Below are positions 39,736-48,243 of a stretch of DNA of 64,000 bases, in pieces. Both the position numbers and the translations under genes were made by a program. The notes under the pieces are model-generated. The model was given only the letters and a program-made list of their open reading frames with translations. It was not told the origin of the DNA and ran no database searches. Location of the stretch: positions 541,343 to 605,342 of the forward strand of contig CAVSWD010000008.1 in the NCBI GenBank assembly GCA_963731615.1, read 5' to 3'. The DNA is from Gaiellasilicea sp963731615 (GTDB lineage: Bacteria; Actinomycetota; Thermoleophilia; Gaiellales; Gaiellaceae). How positions within the stretch are numbered: position 1 is the first letter of the stretch; each line of letters begins with the position of its first letter.

Positions 39736-40175
39736 GTCTCGAGCTCGGCGCGGACGCTGACGGCGGCGCTCGCGCGGATGAGGGCCGAGAAGGAGCAGCC
39801 TTCGTCGGCGGCGCGCGCCGCGCGCTCGAAGCCAGCCCCGTCGATTCCCTCCGCGCGGCCGCGGGCTTCCAGGTCGGACGCGACGATAAGGTGCCCTTTG
39901 CCGGCGACCTCGTCCATCGTCACCGTGCAGCTGACGTCGAGCCGTTCGACCGTCCCGCCGGCCTTGGCGATCTCCCCAGCGAGCGACATCGTGTAGCAGC
40001 CGGCGTGAGCCGCCGCGAGCAGCTCCTCGGGGCTCGTCGTGCCGCCTGGATCGCCGATCCTCGCCGGGAGATCGATCGGGAGCTCGAACGCATTTCTGCC
40101 GGCCTTCGCCGTTCCCGCGCCGCGTGAGAGCGAGCCCTCCCAGGCGACCGACGCCTCCCGGACGATCCGTGGCAC
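39732..40175 (-). CDS. osmC: OsmC/Ohr family peroxiredoxin
   Basis: 147 residues. It reduces organic hydroperoxides using two catalytic Cys: C60 in AAAHAGCYTMSL and C127 in AADEGCSFSALI. A third Cys (C83) is not part of the mechanism. NAFELPIDLPARIGDPGGTTSPEEL is the usual N-terminal strand region of the OsmC subgroup. It follows the DUF1385 gene after 12 bases and is convergent with the transposase. Confidence 0.92.
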   Translation of the reverse strand: MPRIVREASVAWEGSLSRGAGTAKAGRNAFELPIDLPARIGDPGGTTSPEELLAAAHAGCYTMSLAGEIAKAGGTVERLDVSCTVTMDEVAGKGHLIVASDLEARGRAEGIDGAGFERAARAADEGCSFSALIRASAAVSVRAELET

Positions 40176-40187
40176 GCCTACTGACTC

Positions 40188-41105
40188 CTAGGCCATGACC
40201 TCGACCTTACGCTCCTCTGCGGTGATCCCGCCCTCGCGGCGGAGCACCTCCTGGAGCGCGCGGATCGAGACCTCGATCTGGTCGAGCGTGGGCTGGCGCG
40301 TGGTCAGCCGCTGCAGCCACAGGCCGGGCGCGAGCAGTGCCATCAGGATCCTGTTCTGCTGGTTGCGCCCGGCGAAGCGGATCAGCTCGTACGCGATCCC
40401 GGCGATCACCGGCAGCAGCAGGATGCGACTCGTGATCAGCCAGTACCAGGCGGGCTGCCCGACAAAGGCGAAGACGAAAATGCCGATCACCATCACCCAG
40501 AGCAAGAATGCTGTTCCGCAACGTGGATGGATCAAACTGAATTTCTGCACGTTCTCCGGAGTCAGCTCCTCGCCCGCCTCGAAGGCGTTGATCGCCTTGT
40601 GCTCGGCCGCGTGATACTGGAAGACGCGGCGCAGGTCGGGAAGCAGGGAGATCAGCAGCAGGTAGAGCAGGAAGATGCCGACGCGGATCAGTCCCTCGAC
40701 CACGACGAACGAGCCGGTAGCGTCGACCGGCAGCCAGCTCGTGATCAGGGCCGGCGTCACTTTGAACAGCATCAGGGCGAAGCCGATCGCGATTGCGAAC
40801 GAGAAGAGGATCTGGCCGCGCGAGATCTCGGTCTGGACCTCGCCGTCCTCGGCGTCGGGATCCTGGGCCGCGTAGTTGGCCGAGATCGCGAGCGCGCGGA
40901 AGCCGATCGCGAGCGACTCGCCGAGCGCGATCACGCCCCGGATCACCGGCAGCCGGAAGACTCCCCGGCGCGCCATCGGGGACGAGATGTCGCGGACGAC
41001 CTCTGCGATCTCGCCGTCGGGCTTGCGGACGGCCACGGCCCACTTCGAGGGAGTGCGCATCATGACGCCCTCGAGGACAGCCTGTCCTCCGATGTTGTTG
41101 CTCAA
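40188..41105 (-). CDS. DUF1385 membrane protein
   Basis: 305 residues. The family signature GGQAVLEGVMMRTPSKWAVA starts right at the N-terminus. About five membrane segments follow (FSFAIAIGFALMLFKVTPAL, GLIRVGIFLLYLLLISLLP, CGTAFLLWVMVIGIFVFAFV and others), with the conserved YHAAEHKAINAFEAGEELTP loop between them. Function is not established. The gene habitually lies between rpmE and prfA in actinobacteria and relatives, as here, apart from the inserted osmC and transposase. Confidence 0.92.
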   Translation of the reverse strand: MSNNIGGQAVLEGVMMRTPSKWAVAVRKPDGEIAEVVRDISSPMARRGVFRLPVIRGVIALGESLAIGFRALAISANYAAQDPDAEDGEVQTEISRGQILFSFAIAIGFALMLFKVTPALITSWLPVDATGSFVVVEGLIRVGIFLLYLLLISLLPDLRRVFQYHAAEHKAINAFEAGEELTPENVQKFSLIHPRCGTAFLLWVMVIGIFVFAFVGQPAWYWLITSRILLLPVIAGIAYELIRFAGRNQQNRILMALLAPGLWLQRLTTRQPTLDQIEVSIRALQEVLRREGGITAEERKVEVMA

Positions 41106-41114
41106 GGCGATCGA

Positions 41115-41333
41115 CTAGCCGCGGCGGGCGCCGCCGGCCTTCTCGAGGCGGCGCTGGAAGCGCTCGACCCTGCCGCCGGCATCCATCAGCTTCTGCTTGC
41201 CCGTGTAGAACGGATGGCAGGCCGAACAGACGTCGACATGGATCTCCGCCTGGGTCGACCGCGTCTCGAACTCGTTCCCGCAGGAGCAGCGAACGTGCGT
41301 GGAAACGTAGTCGGGATGGATTCCTGTTTTCAT
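41115..41333 (-). CDS. rpmE: 50S ribosomal protein L31, zinc-binding form
   Basis: 72 residues. MKTGIHPDY is the standard start. Cys16, Cys18, Cys36 and Cys39 (RCSCGN ... VCSACHPFYTG) are the zinc ligands, so this is the C+ form used when zinc is plentiful. The ATG overlaps the stop of the upstream ammonia-lyase gene (ATGA). Confidence 0.97.
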   Translation of the reverse strand: MKTGIHPDYVSTHVRCSCGNEFETRSTQAEIHVDVCSACHPFYTGKQKLMDAGGRVERFQRRLEKAGGARRG

Positions 41334-42256
41334 CGCCGAGCCAGGATAGCAGAGGCGGTTTGGGCCAAAACGTTTCCACCGGAGACAACAACGGCGAGCG
41401 GACCGGCGTCGATTTTCCCCGCCAAAACCGCGGCGAGCCCGACCGCGCCGGCGGGCTCGCAGGCGAGCTTGGCGCGGCTGTAGAGGAAGCGAAATGCCTC
41501 CTCGATCTCCTCCTCGGTGACGAGAACGCTCTCGACCTCATTGGCTCGCAACACGCCGAGGGCGACTTCGCCGGCGAAGGGAGCCGAGAGCCCGTCTGCG
41601 ATCGAGTCCGGCGTCACCGGGACGGATCGTCCGGCGGCGAGCCCGTCGTGCACCGCGGTCGAGCGTTCCGGCTCCACCGCGACGACGCGCTGGTCGGGCG
41701 CCGCGGCGGCGATCCCCGCGACGAGCCCGCCGCCCCCGACCGGGACGACGATCGTCTCCACCTCCGGCGCATCTTCGAGCAGCTCGAGCGCAAGCGTCCC
41801 CTGGCCTGCGATCACGAGAGGGTCGTCGAACGGGTGGACGAGCGTCCGGCCCGACTCGCGGATGTGCTCGTCGAGCCGCGCGAACGCCTCGACGGCGTCG
41901 GCCGCCTCGAGGTCGATCGCGGCGCCGTAACCGCGCGTCGCCGTCACCTTGGCCGGGCTCGCGCTCGCGTACATGACGACAAGGCAGTCGATCCCCTCCG
42001 CGGCCGACCCCCAGGCGAGCGCCTGCGCGTGGTTTCCGGCTGAGATGCCGATCACGCCGCGCTTCTTCTCCTCGGCGCTGAGCGACGCGAGCTTGTTCAG
42101 GACGCCGCGGGCCTTGAACGAGCCGGTCCTCTGGAAGAGCTCCGCCTTCAACCACATCTGGTCGCCCAACGTGCGGGAGCTGAACGTCGGCGTCCGGTGC
42201 ACGCGTCCGCGAATCCGGTCGGCCGCGTGCAGGACGTCGTCGCGGGTGACCGTCAC
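41330..42256 (-). CDS. Serine/threonine ammonia-lyase without ACT domain
   Basis: 308 residues, a fold-type II PLP enzyme. PLP Lys in GSFKARGVLNKL, SAGNHAQALAWGS, the glycine loop VGGGGLVAGIAA, and SGGNVLAQT near the end. It ends at the catalytic domain with no regulatory ACT domain, like the catabolic (TdcB-type) or serine-dehydratase forms, in contrast to the ilvA at 10663-11867. Substrate preference between Ser and Thr cannot be told from sequence. It is coupled by overlap to rpmE, an odd pairing, and is divergent from the DUF4389 gene 23 bases away. Confidence 0.88.
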   Translation of the reverse strand: MTVTRDDVLHAADRIRGRVHRTPTFSSRTLGDQMWLKAELFQRTGSFKARGVLNKLASLSAEEKKRGVIGISAGNHAQALAWGSAAEGIDCLVVMYASASPAKVTATRGYGAAIDLEAADAVEAFARLDEHIRESGRTLVHPFDDPLVIAGQGTLALELLEDAPEVETIVVPVGGGGLVAGIAAAAPDQRVVAVEPERSTAVHDGLAAGRSVPVTPDSIADGLSAPFAGEVALGVLRANEVESVLVTEEEIEEAFRFLYSRAKLACEPAGAVGLAAVLAGKIDAGPLAVVVSGGNVLAQTASAILARR

Positions 42257-42279
42257 CTGCCGATCGTAGACTCCGGCAC

Positions 42280-43524
42280 GTGCGGCGCCATCCGATCACG
42301 CTGGTCGTGGAGGACGACCTGCGACGCTCTCGCGTGACGGTCTTCTTCCGGCTGCTGCTCGCCATCCCCCACTTCTTCTGGTTCCAGATCTGGTCGATCG
42401 GGGCGCCCTTCGCAGCGATCGCCGGCTGGTTCGCGGCCCTCGTGACCGGGCGCATGCCGCGATCCCTACACAACTTCCTCGCCGGCTACCTCCGCTACTC
42501 GACGCACGTCGCCGCCTATCTCGTGCTCGCCGCGAACCCGTTTCCTGGCTTTCTCGGCCACCCCGGCTACCCCGTAGACGTCGTCGTCGCTGAGCCCGAG
42601 CAGCAGCACCGCCTGAAGACGCTACTCCGACTGTTCCTCGCGGTGCCCGCGCTCTTGCTCGCTTTCGTGCTCGCCGGGGGCGGCCCGGTCGGCATCGTTT
42701 CGGGAGCGGTCTTCCTCAGCGGGGGCGTCGTCGCGACCTGCGCCTTCTTGACCTGGTTCGCCGGGTTGGCTCTCGGCCGCGCACCGGCAGGCCTGCGTGA
42801 CCTGTCGGCGTACGGGCTCGGCTACGGGGCCCAGTTCATCGGCTACTTCTTGCTGCTGACCGACAGGTATCCGTCGAGCGACCCGGAGTCGGTCGGGCCA
42901 GAGTGGAGGGCGGAGGACCATCCGATCCGGCTCGAGCTCGACGACGACGGACGGCGCTCGCGCCTGACGGTGTTCTTCCGGCTCCTGCTCGCACTCCCGC
43001 ACATCGTCTGGGTGCTCTTGTGGAGTGTGGCCGCGTTCCTGGCCGCAATCGCGAACGGGCTCGTCGCGCTCGTCCGCGGGCGCTCCGCCGGGCCACTGCA
43101 TCGTTTCCTGGCCGCGTACGTGCGCTACCTCGCGCATCTGACAGCGTTTCTCTTCCTCGTCGCGAATCCGTTTCCGGGCTTCACCGGCGCACCGGGTTAC
43201 CCGATCGACATCGTGATCCGGGAGGACGACGGTCAGAACCGCTGGATCACGGCGTTCCGCATCGTCCTCGCGATCCCCTCGTTCTTCGTCGCCACGGCGC
43301 TCTTCTCGGTCCTCTTCATCGTCGGCCTCCTGGGTTGGTTCGTCGCGCTGATCCTGGGCCGGATGCCGGCGGGCCTGCGGAACCTCGGTGCCGTCGCCGT
43401 CCGCTACACCGCGCAGGCGACCGCCTACTGGTACGTCGTCACCGATTCGTACCCGTCGGCCGGCCCGGGTCTGCGCCCGGCCGCGCCGCACTACGAGCAG
43501 CTGACCCTCGAGGCGGCAGTCTGA
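42280..43524 (+). CDS. DUF4389 membrane protein with internal duplication
   Basis: 414 residues from a GTG start. The protein is two copies of one unit of about 200 residues: RRSRVTVFFRLLLAIPHFFW and RRSRLTVFFRLLLALPHIVW open each half, and each contains an ANPFPGF segment followed by a GYPVDVVV- or GYPIDIVI-type strand. Each half carries about four membrane segments. Family DUF4389; function unknown. It overlaps the next gene (M48 protease) by a few bases if that gene begins at the CTG inside its stop. Confidence 0.85.
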   Translation: MRRHPITLVVEDDLRRSRVTVFFRLLLAIPHFFWFQIWSIGAPFAAIAGWFAALVTGRMPRSLHNFLAGYLRYSTHVAAYLVLAANPFPGFLGHPGYPVDVVVAEPEQQHRLKTLLRLFLAVPALLLAFVLAGGGPVGIVSGAVFLSGGVVATCAFLTWFAGLALGRAPAGLRDLSAYGLGYGAQFIGYFLLLTDRYPSSDPESVGPEWRAEDHPIRLELDDDGRRSRLTVFFRLLLALPHIVWVLLWSVAAFLAAIANGLVALVRGRSAGPLHRFLAAYVRYLAHLTAFLFLVANPFPGFTGAPGYPIDIVIREDDGQNRWITAFRIVLAIPSFFVATALFSVLFIVGLLGWFVALILGRMPAGLRNLGAVAVRYTAQATAYWYVVTDSYPSAGPGLRPAAPHYEQLTLEAAV

Positions 43525-44738
43525 GCGAACGGCGTCTCGTGCTCCGGGCGCTCGCGCTGCTCGGCTTCGCGACGCTCTGGGTGGTCGCCGCGTACGCCCT
43601 CTGGGACAGTCGTGTCCCAGGTGACCTCCGCATCCCGAACGTCGATGCCGAGGAGCTGATCGATCCCGCTGTGGTCGAGCGGGCAGAGCGCTTCGAGCTC
43701 TTCTTCCGGATCGAGTTCGTGCTCTCGACACTCGTCTTGCTCGCCGTGCTCGTCGCCTACGCGCGCTGGGGCTACCGCTTCGCCAAGGAATCCGCGGCCG
43801 GCCGGATCGGCACCGGAATGCTCCTCGGCATGCTCGGCCTGGCCTTCGTCTGGCTCTCCCAGGTGCCGTTCCGCCTGGCCGAGGTCTGGTGGGAGCGCCG
43901 CTACGACCAGACGGACAGCGGCTACATCGAGACGCTGTTCGCGAACTGGTTCGAGCTCGGCGCGGAGTTCCTCTTCGTCTGCCTCGCGCTCGTGATCGTG
44001 ATGGCGATCGCGGGCCGGTTCCCGCGCCACTGGTGGCTCGGTGCTGCTCCCGCCTTCATCGGACTGGCGCTGCTCTTCTCATTCATCTTCCCCTACCTCG
44101 CCGTGACCGAGCCGCTCGACCGTCCCGACCTCGAGGCCGACGCACGCATCTACGCGAAACGCCAGGGGATCGATCCGGTGCGCGTCGCGGTCGAGGACGT
44201 CAGCGACTTCACGAACGCTCCCAACGCCTACGCCGTCGGGCTCGGGCCGACGAAGCGGATCGTCTTCTGGAGCACGCTTCTCGACGGCCGCTTCAGCACC
44301 GGCGAGATCCGGGTCGTCCTCGCGCACGAGCTCGGCCACCATTCCCGCGACCACCTCCCGAAGGGGATCGCGTGGTACGCGCTCTTCGCCTTCCCCGGCG
44401 CGTGGCTGATCGCGGTCGCCACCCGCCGGCGCGGCGGCATGGCAAATCCGGCCGCCGTGCCGCTCTCGCTGCTCGTGCTCGTCGTCCTCGACTTGATCTC
44501 GGCGCCCGTCTACAACGTGATCTCCCGTCGCCTCGAGGCCGAGGCGGACTGGGTCGCGCTCGAGACGACCCGCGACCCCGACTCGGCGCAGGCCCTCTTC
44601 CGGCACTTCACGGTCGAGTCGCTCAACGATCCCGACCCGCCGACGTGGTCGTTCGTCCTCTTCGACAGCCATCCCACCGTCGAGCAGCGGATCGCGTTGG
44701 CCGAAGCGTGGCGACGGTCTCGTGCGCAAGATCGGTGA
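43521..44738 (+). CDS. M48 family membrane metallopeptidase (HtpX/CAAX-protease-like)
   Basis: About 405 residues. The zinc site is HELGHH in VVLAHELGHHSRDH, with the third ligand Glu in RLEAEADWVALE. Six or so membrane segments and the long N-terminal region match the Ste24/CAAX-protease branch of M48, which acts in membrane protein quality control or processing. The start is uncertain: a CTG at 43521 overlaps the upstream stop (CTGA) and keeps SERRLVLRALALLG; the first standard codon is GTG at 43539. A perfect inverted repeat CTGGGAC...GTCCCAG (43604-43623) lies within the start of the gene. Confidence 0.88.
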   Translation: MSERRLVLRALALLGFATLWVVAAYALWDSRVPGDLRIPNVDAEELIDPAVVERAERFELFFRIEFVLSTLVLLAVLVAYARWGYRFAKESAAGRIGTGMLLGMLGLAFVWLSQVPFRLAEVWWERRYDQTDSGYIETLFANWFELGAEFLFVCLALVIVMAIAGRFPRHWWLGAAPAFIGLALLFSFIFPYLAVTEPLDRPDLEADARIYAKRQGIDPVRVAVEDVSDFTNAPNAYAVGLGPTKRIVFWSTLLDGRFSTGEIRVVLAHELGHHSRDHLPKGIAWYALFAFPGAWLIAVATRRRGGMANPAAVPLSLLVLVVLDLISAPVYNVISRRLEAEADWVALETTRDPDSAQALFRHFTVESLNDPDPPTWSFVLFDSHPTVEQRIALAEAWRRSRAQDR

Positions 44739-44758
44739 TCCGCCAAGCGGATCACCGA
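44732..44758. terminator. Hairpin terminator at the 3' end of the M48 gene
   Basis: A perfect 12-bp stem, TCGGTGATCCGC (44732-44743), loop CAA, GCGGATCACCGA (44747-44758), overlapping the M48 stop codon. It lies between convergent genes, so it may serve both strands. AAAAT follows at 44766-44770. Confidence 0.6.
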
Positions 44759-44778
44759 CCGCGCGAAAATCCCTGAAG

Positions 44779-44795
44779 GGGGCGCTTCGCGCCCC
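44779..44795. terminator. Second hairpin between M48 and ETF-QO genes
   Basis: GGGGCGC (44779-44785), loop TTC, GCGCCCC (44789-44795), a short GC-rich stem with a UUCG-like loop, five bases past the ETF-QO stop. On the minus strand it is followed by a CTTCAGGGATTTTCGCG tract, giving a weak T-run, so it suits the ETF-QO transcript. Confidence 0.55.
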
Positions 44796-44799
44796 GGCG

Positions 44800-46506
44800 T
44801 CACGTCAGCGTGTACTCCGGGCCGGAGCCGCCTTCGGGCGGAGTCAGGCGGCCGCCCTTGGCGGTGATCGCGCCGCACTGGACGCAGTTCGACGGATTCA
44901 CCTCGACGTGCACCATGCCGTCGCCGTCCGCCGCGCCCGCCTCGTAGACCTGCGCGGGGCACATGTGCACCCAGGCGTCGGCGAGGTCTTTCGGGACGTG
45001 CCGCTGCAGCCGGATGTGGTTCGGCTGATCGTCACGCGTCCGGTTGCCGGAGAGAAAGACGGACGAGAGCTTGTCGAAGGTGAGCTTGCCGTCGGGCGCG
45101 GGGTAGCGCTTCGCGCGGCCGGTGCGGATCAGCGTTCGCTCCGCGTTGGCCTCGCTCCGGAGCTCGAACGGCGGCAGCTTCCCCTTCGTCACGGTCATCG
45201 AGCTGGCGAGCGCTCCACCCATGAAGAAGCCCTTGTCGAACGCCTGCCGCATGTTTCGCACCTCGTGCAGGTCGGTCCAGACGTAGCTCGCTCGGAGCGC
45301 CTCGTCGTACGACTCCAGCGCCCCCGCCCGGCCGGGCGACTCGCCGCGCTGGAGCGCCTGGAAGGCCGTCTCGGCGGCCATGATCCCCGACTCGATCGCG
45401 TAGTGGATTCCCTTCAGCGTCGGCACGTTGACGAGCCCGGCGCTCTCGCCGGCGAGCAGCAGCCCCGGCGCGTGGAACCGCTTCGGCAGTGCGTGGAAGC
45501 CGCCTTCGGTGATCGTCTTCGCGCCCCACGCGATCCGCTCGCCGCCGCCGAGGATCTTGCGGACGAGGCGGTGCGTCTTGAACTCCTGGAGCACGTCGTG
45601 GACCGAGAACTCGACGTCGCGGGACTCGAGCCCGGCCACGAAACCGAGCGAGAGCATGTCGTCGCCCATCGGATAGATGAACGAGCCGCCGAACTCGCCG
45701 TACTTCGAGCTCTTCCGGAGCGGCCAGCCCATCGTGTGGACGATGTGCCGCAACGGCCGCGGCACCTTCCAGACCTCCTTGACGCCGAGCGCCCAGATCT
45801 GAGGCTGCTCGCCCTCGAGCCCGAAGCGGTCGATCGCGGCGCCGGTGAGGTAGCCCTGCGTCCCCTCGGCGAGGACGGTGAGCCTCGCGACGATGTCGGC
45901 GCCCGGCTCATGCGCGCCGAGCGGCCGGCCGTCGCGGCCGAGGCCTTTGTCTCCCGTGCGGATGCCCCGGACGCGGCCGTCCGTGACGAGAAGCTTCTGC
46001 GCGTCCGTCTCCGGCAGGATCGCCGCGCCCCCGGCCTCGGCGTGCTCGGCGAGGAAGCGGCCGAGCTGGGCCACCGAGACGATCCAGTTGCCGTGGTTGC
46101 GCATCGTCGGCGGCGGCGGAATCCGCATCGACCTGCCGCCCTTCGAGAGCAGGTACACGGCCTCGCCGTGCACCTCGCCGTAACCGGGTAGGTCTGCAAC
46201 CGTCAGGTCGCCCCGCAGCAGCCTGCGGAGCGCGCGTGGGTTGACGACCGCGCCGGAGAGGAGATGTGACCCGGGCGCCTTCCCCTTCTCGACCACCGCC
46301 ACCGGAACGTCGCCGAGCCGCTCGGCCGTCTCCGGCGATTCCGCCAGCAGCTGCCCCAGCCGGATCGCGCAGGCGAGCCCGGCCGGTCCCGCGCCGACGA
46401 TGAGGACGCCGACCTCGATCCGCTCGTCGACCGGGTCGGTGGGGGCTGCGATCGCGTCCGAAGGGGAGTACGGCGGTGGAAAGTCCGCCGGGCGGACGCC
46501 GCTCAT
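44800..46506 (-). CDS. Electron transfer flavoprotein-ubiquinone oxidoreductase (ETF-QO)
   Basis: 568 residues. It moves electrons from reduced ETF into the quinone pool. FAD motif VGVLIVGAGPAGLACAIRLG near residue 33, VVEKGKAPGSHLLSGAVVNP, AEGTQGYLTGAAIDRFGL, and AGESAGLVNVPTLKGIHYAI. The C-terminal ferredoxin-like part has VHMCPAQVYE and NPSNCVQCGAITAKGGRLTP, then PPEGGSGPEYTLT. Only three Cys are found where the classical enzyme has four, since the C-x2-C-x2-C stretch reads C-x2-C-G-A-I. The start is the ATG at 46506, overlapping the etfA stop (ATGA). The frame is open further upstream across etfA but not meaningful. Confidence 0.93.
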   Translation of the reverse strand: MSGVRPADFPPPYSPSDAIAAPTDPVDERIEVGVLIVGAGPAGLACAIRLGQLLAESPETAERLGDVPVAVVEKGKAPGSHLLSGAVVNPRALRRLLRGDLTVADLPGYGEVHGEAVYLLSKGGRSMRIPPPPTMRNHGNWIVSVAQLGRFLAEHAEAGGAAILPETDAQKLLVTDGRVRGIRTGDKGLGRDGRPLGAHEPGADIVARLTVLAEGTQGYLTGAAIDRFGLEGEQPQIWALGVKEVWKVPRPLRHIVHTMGWPLRKSSKYGEFGGSFIYPMGDDMLSLGFVAGLESRDVEFSVHDVLQEFKTHRLVRKILGGGERIAWGAKTITEGGFHALPKRFHAPGLLLAGESAGLVNVPTLKGIHYAIESGIMAAETAFQALQRGESPGRAGALESYDEALRASYVWTDLHEVRNMRQAFDKGFFMGGALASSMTVTKGKLPPFELRSEANAERTLIRTGRAKRYPAPDGKLTFDKLSSVFLSGNRTRDDQPNHIRLQRHVPKDLADAWVHMCPAQVYEAGAADGDGMVHVEVNPSNCVQCGAITAKGGRLTPPEGGSGPEYTLT

Positions 46507-47465
46507 GCCGAGCGGGCCCTCAGGAGTTCGGTCAGCTTGGGGACGATCTGGTGCAGGTCGCCGACGACGCCGAGGTCGGCGAACTCGAAGATCGGCGCGT
46601 TCGGATCCTTGTTGATCGCGACGATCGTCTTCGAGCTCTGCATCCCGACCTTGTGCTGGATCGCGCCGGAGATGCCGCAGGCGACGTAGAGCGTCGGCGA
46701 GACCGACTTGCCGGTCTGGCCGACCTGCGCCGAGTACGGATACCAGCCCGCGTCCACCACCGCGCGCGTCGCCGCGACGGCGCCGCCGAGCGCCTTCGCC
46801 AGGTCCTCGACGAGCGCGAACTTCTCCGGCTCGCCGAGGCCGCGGCCGCCGGCGACGATCACGCTCGCCTCCTCGATCGACGGCCCGCTCTCCTCCGCGT
46901 GGGCCTGCTCGACCATCTCGGCTGCGAGCGAGTGCTCCTGCAGGTGCGGCTCGAACGCTTCGACCGCGCCCGCAGCTGCCTGCTCGACCGGGTCGAAGGC
47001 GCCGGCGCGGAAGAGGCCGAGGCGCGGCGACGTCTTCCAGCCGACGTCGACGACGACCGAGTCGCCGAGCGCCGACTGCTTGCCGACGAGGTTGCCGCCG
47101 TCGGCCGTGATGTCGGTGAGCTGCCAGTTGAGCCCGGCGTCGAGGCGCGCCGCGAGGCCGGCAGCGATGTCTGCCGCGAGGATCGACTGGCCGAAGAGAA
47201 CGGTCTCGAACCCGTGGTCGGCGACGAGTTGCGCGATCGCGTCGACCCGCGGCTGCGGCAGCGGAGCCGCGAGCCTCTCGTCGTCGGCGAGGTAGACGGT
47301 GGCAGCGCCGTGGGCGCCTGCCTGCGCGGCAAGCCCGTCGAGCCCGGAGCCGACGATCACGCCGGCGACGTCGCCCGCCCCGAGGCCGGCGGCCTTCGAG
47401 AGGACGGCGAGCGAACCCTTCTGGAGCTCGCCGCCGTGATGCTCCAGGAAGACGAGAATGCTCAG
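46503..47465 (-). CDS. etfA: Electron transfer flavoprotein alpha subunit, probable CTG start
   Basis: 320 residues. It binds FAD in its C-terminal domain: GQTGKSVSPTLYVACGISGA, IQHKVGMQSSKTIVAINKDP and NAPIFEFADLGVVGDLHQIV are diagnostic. The conserved N-terminal strand SILVFLEHHGGELQKGSLAV lies upstream of the first standard start (GTG at 47360), so the gene must begin earlier. The only candidate is CTG at 47465, which overlaps the etfB stop as CTGA, the same geometry as the ATGA and GTGA overlaps of neighbouring genes. It accepts electrons from acyl-CoA dehydrogenases. Confidence 0.93.
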   Translation of the reverse strand: MSILVFLEHHGGELQKGSLAVLSKAAGLGAGDVAGVIVGSGLDGLAAQAGAHGAATVYLADDERLAAPLPQPRVDAIAQLVADHGFETVLFGQSILAADIAAGLAARLDAGLNWQLTDITADGGNLVGKQSALGDSVVVDVGWKTSPRLGLFRAGAFDPVEQAAAGAVEAFEPHLQEHSLAAEMVEQAHAEESGPSIEEASVIVAGGRGLGEPEKFALVEDLAKALGGAVAATRAVVDAGWYPYSAQVGQTGKSVSPTLYVACGISGAIQHKVGMQSSKTIVAINKDPNAPIFEFADLGVVGDLHQIVPKLTELLRARSA

Positions 47466-48241
47466 AGCAGCCTCTTCTCGGCGAGAAAGGCGACGATCTG
47501 CTCGGCGGCGCTGCCGTCGTCCTCGATCTTGCGGGTGTCACCGCGCGGCGGCGGCTCGGAGAGTGCCAGCACCTCGGTGCGCGAGCCCTGCTCGCCGGCC
47601 TCGCCCGCGTCGACTCCGAGGTCGGCGAGCGAGACGGTCTCCTGCGGCTTCGACTTCGCGCCCATGATCCCCTTCAGCGACGGGTACCGCGGCTGGTTGA
47701 TCGAGTCGGCGACCGCGACGACCGCGGGGAGCGGCGCGCGGATCACGTCGTAGCCGAACTCCGTCTGCCGCTTGCCGGTCAGCGAGCCCGACTCGAGCGT
47801 GAGCTCGGCGACCTGGGAGATCACGGGCCGGCGCAGGCGTTCCGCGACCGCGGCCCAGAGGACGGCGCCGTCGGAGTCGGAGGCCTGTTGGCCGAAGAGG
47901 ACGAGATCCGGCTGCTCGCGCTCGAGCGCCTGCGCGAGCGTGCGGCTCGTGGCGACGAGATCCGAGCCGGCGGCGCCGTCGTCCGCGATCAGCACGGCAC
48001 GGTCGGCCCCCATCGCGAGCGCCTTGCGGAGCGAGTTGACGGCGCGCTCCGGCCCCATCGAGACGATCACGACCTCGCCCTCGCCGGTCGCGTCCTTCAG
48101 CCGCAGCGCCTCCTCGACGGCGTTCGCGTCGAACGCGTTCAGCGCGCCCTCGCCGGAGCGGTCGAGGCGCTTCGTGGCCGCGTCGATCCGCTTGTGCGCG
48201 GTCGCGTCCGGCACCTCTTTCACGCAGACGGCGATCTTCAT
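47462..48241 (-). CDS. etfB: Electron transfer flavoprotein beta subunit
   Basis: 259 residues. MKIAVCVKEVPDATAHKRID is the family start; the AMP-binding segments LALGMGADRAVLI-like (KALAMGADRAVLIADDG) and PDLVLFGQQASDSDGAVL are present. It forms a heterodimer with EtfA. It opens the etfB-etfA-ETF-QO operon, where genes overlap by four bases each. Its 5' end abuts a 162-bp imperfect palindrome (48244-48405). Confidence 0.95.
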   Translation of the reverse strand: MKIAVCVKEVPDATAHKRIDAATKRLDRSGEGALNAFDANAVEEALRLKDATGEGEVVIVSMGPERAVNSLRKALAMGADRAVLIADDGAAGSDLVATSRTLAQALEREQPDLVLFGQQASDSDGAVLWAAVAERLRRPVISQVAELTLESGSLTGKRQTEFGYDVIRAPLPAVVAVADSINQPRYPSLKGIMGAKSKPQETVSLADLGVDAGEAGEQGSRTEVLALSEPPPRGDTRKIEDDGSAAEQIVAFLAEKRLL

Positions 48242-48243
48242 CT

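Noticed and set aside
39736..40127. C-terminal extension of the transposase
   Set aside because: It is the antisense of osmC; a one-base repair ends the transposase at 39735.
41078..41095. GAGGACAG-C-CTGTCCTC palindrome
   Set aside because: It encodes the conserved GGQAVLEG start of the DUF1385 protein, so codon use explains it.
44800..47541. 913-residue protein joining ETF-QO to upstream sequence
   Set aside because: The extra N-terminal 345 residues are the out-of-frame reading of etfA, Arg-rich and without homology. The ETF-QO start overlaps the etfA stop normally.
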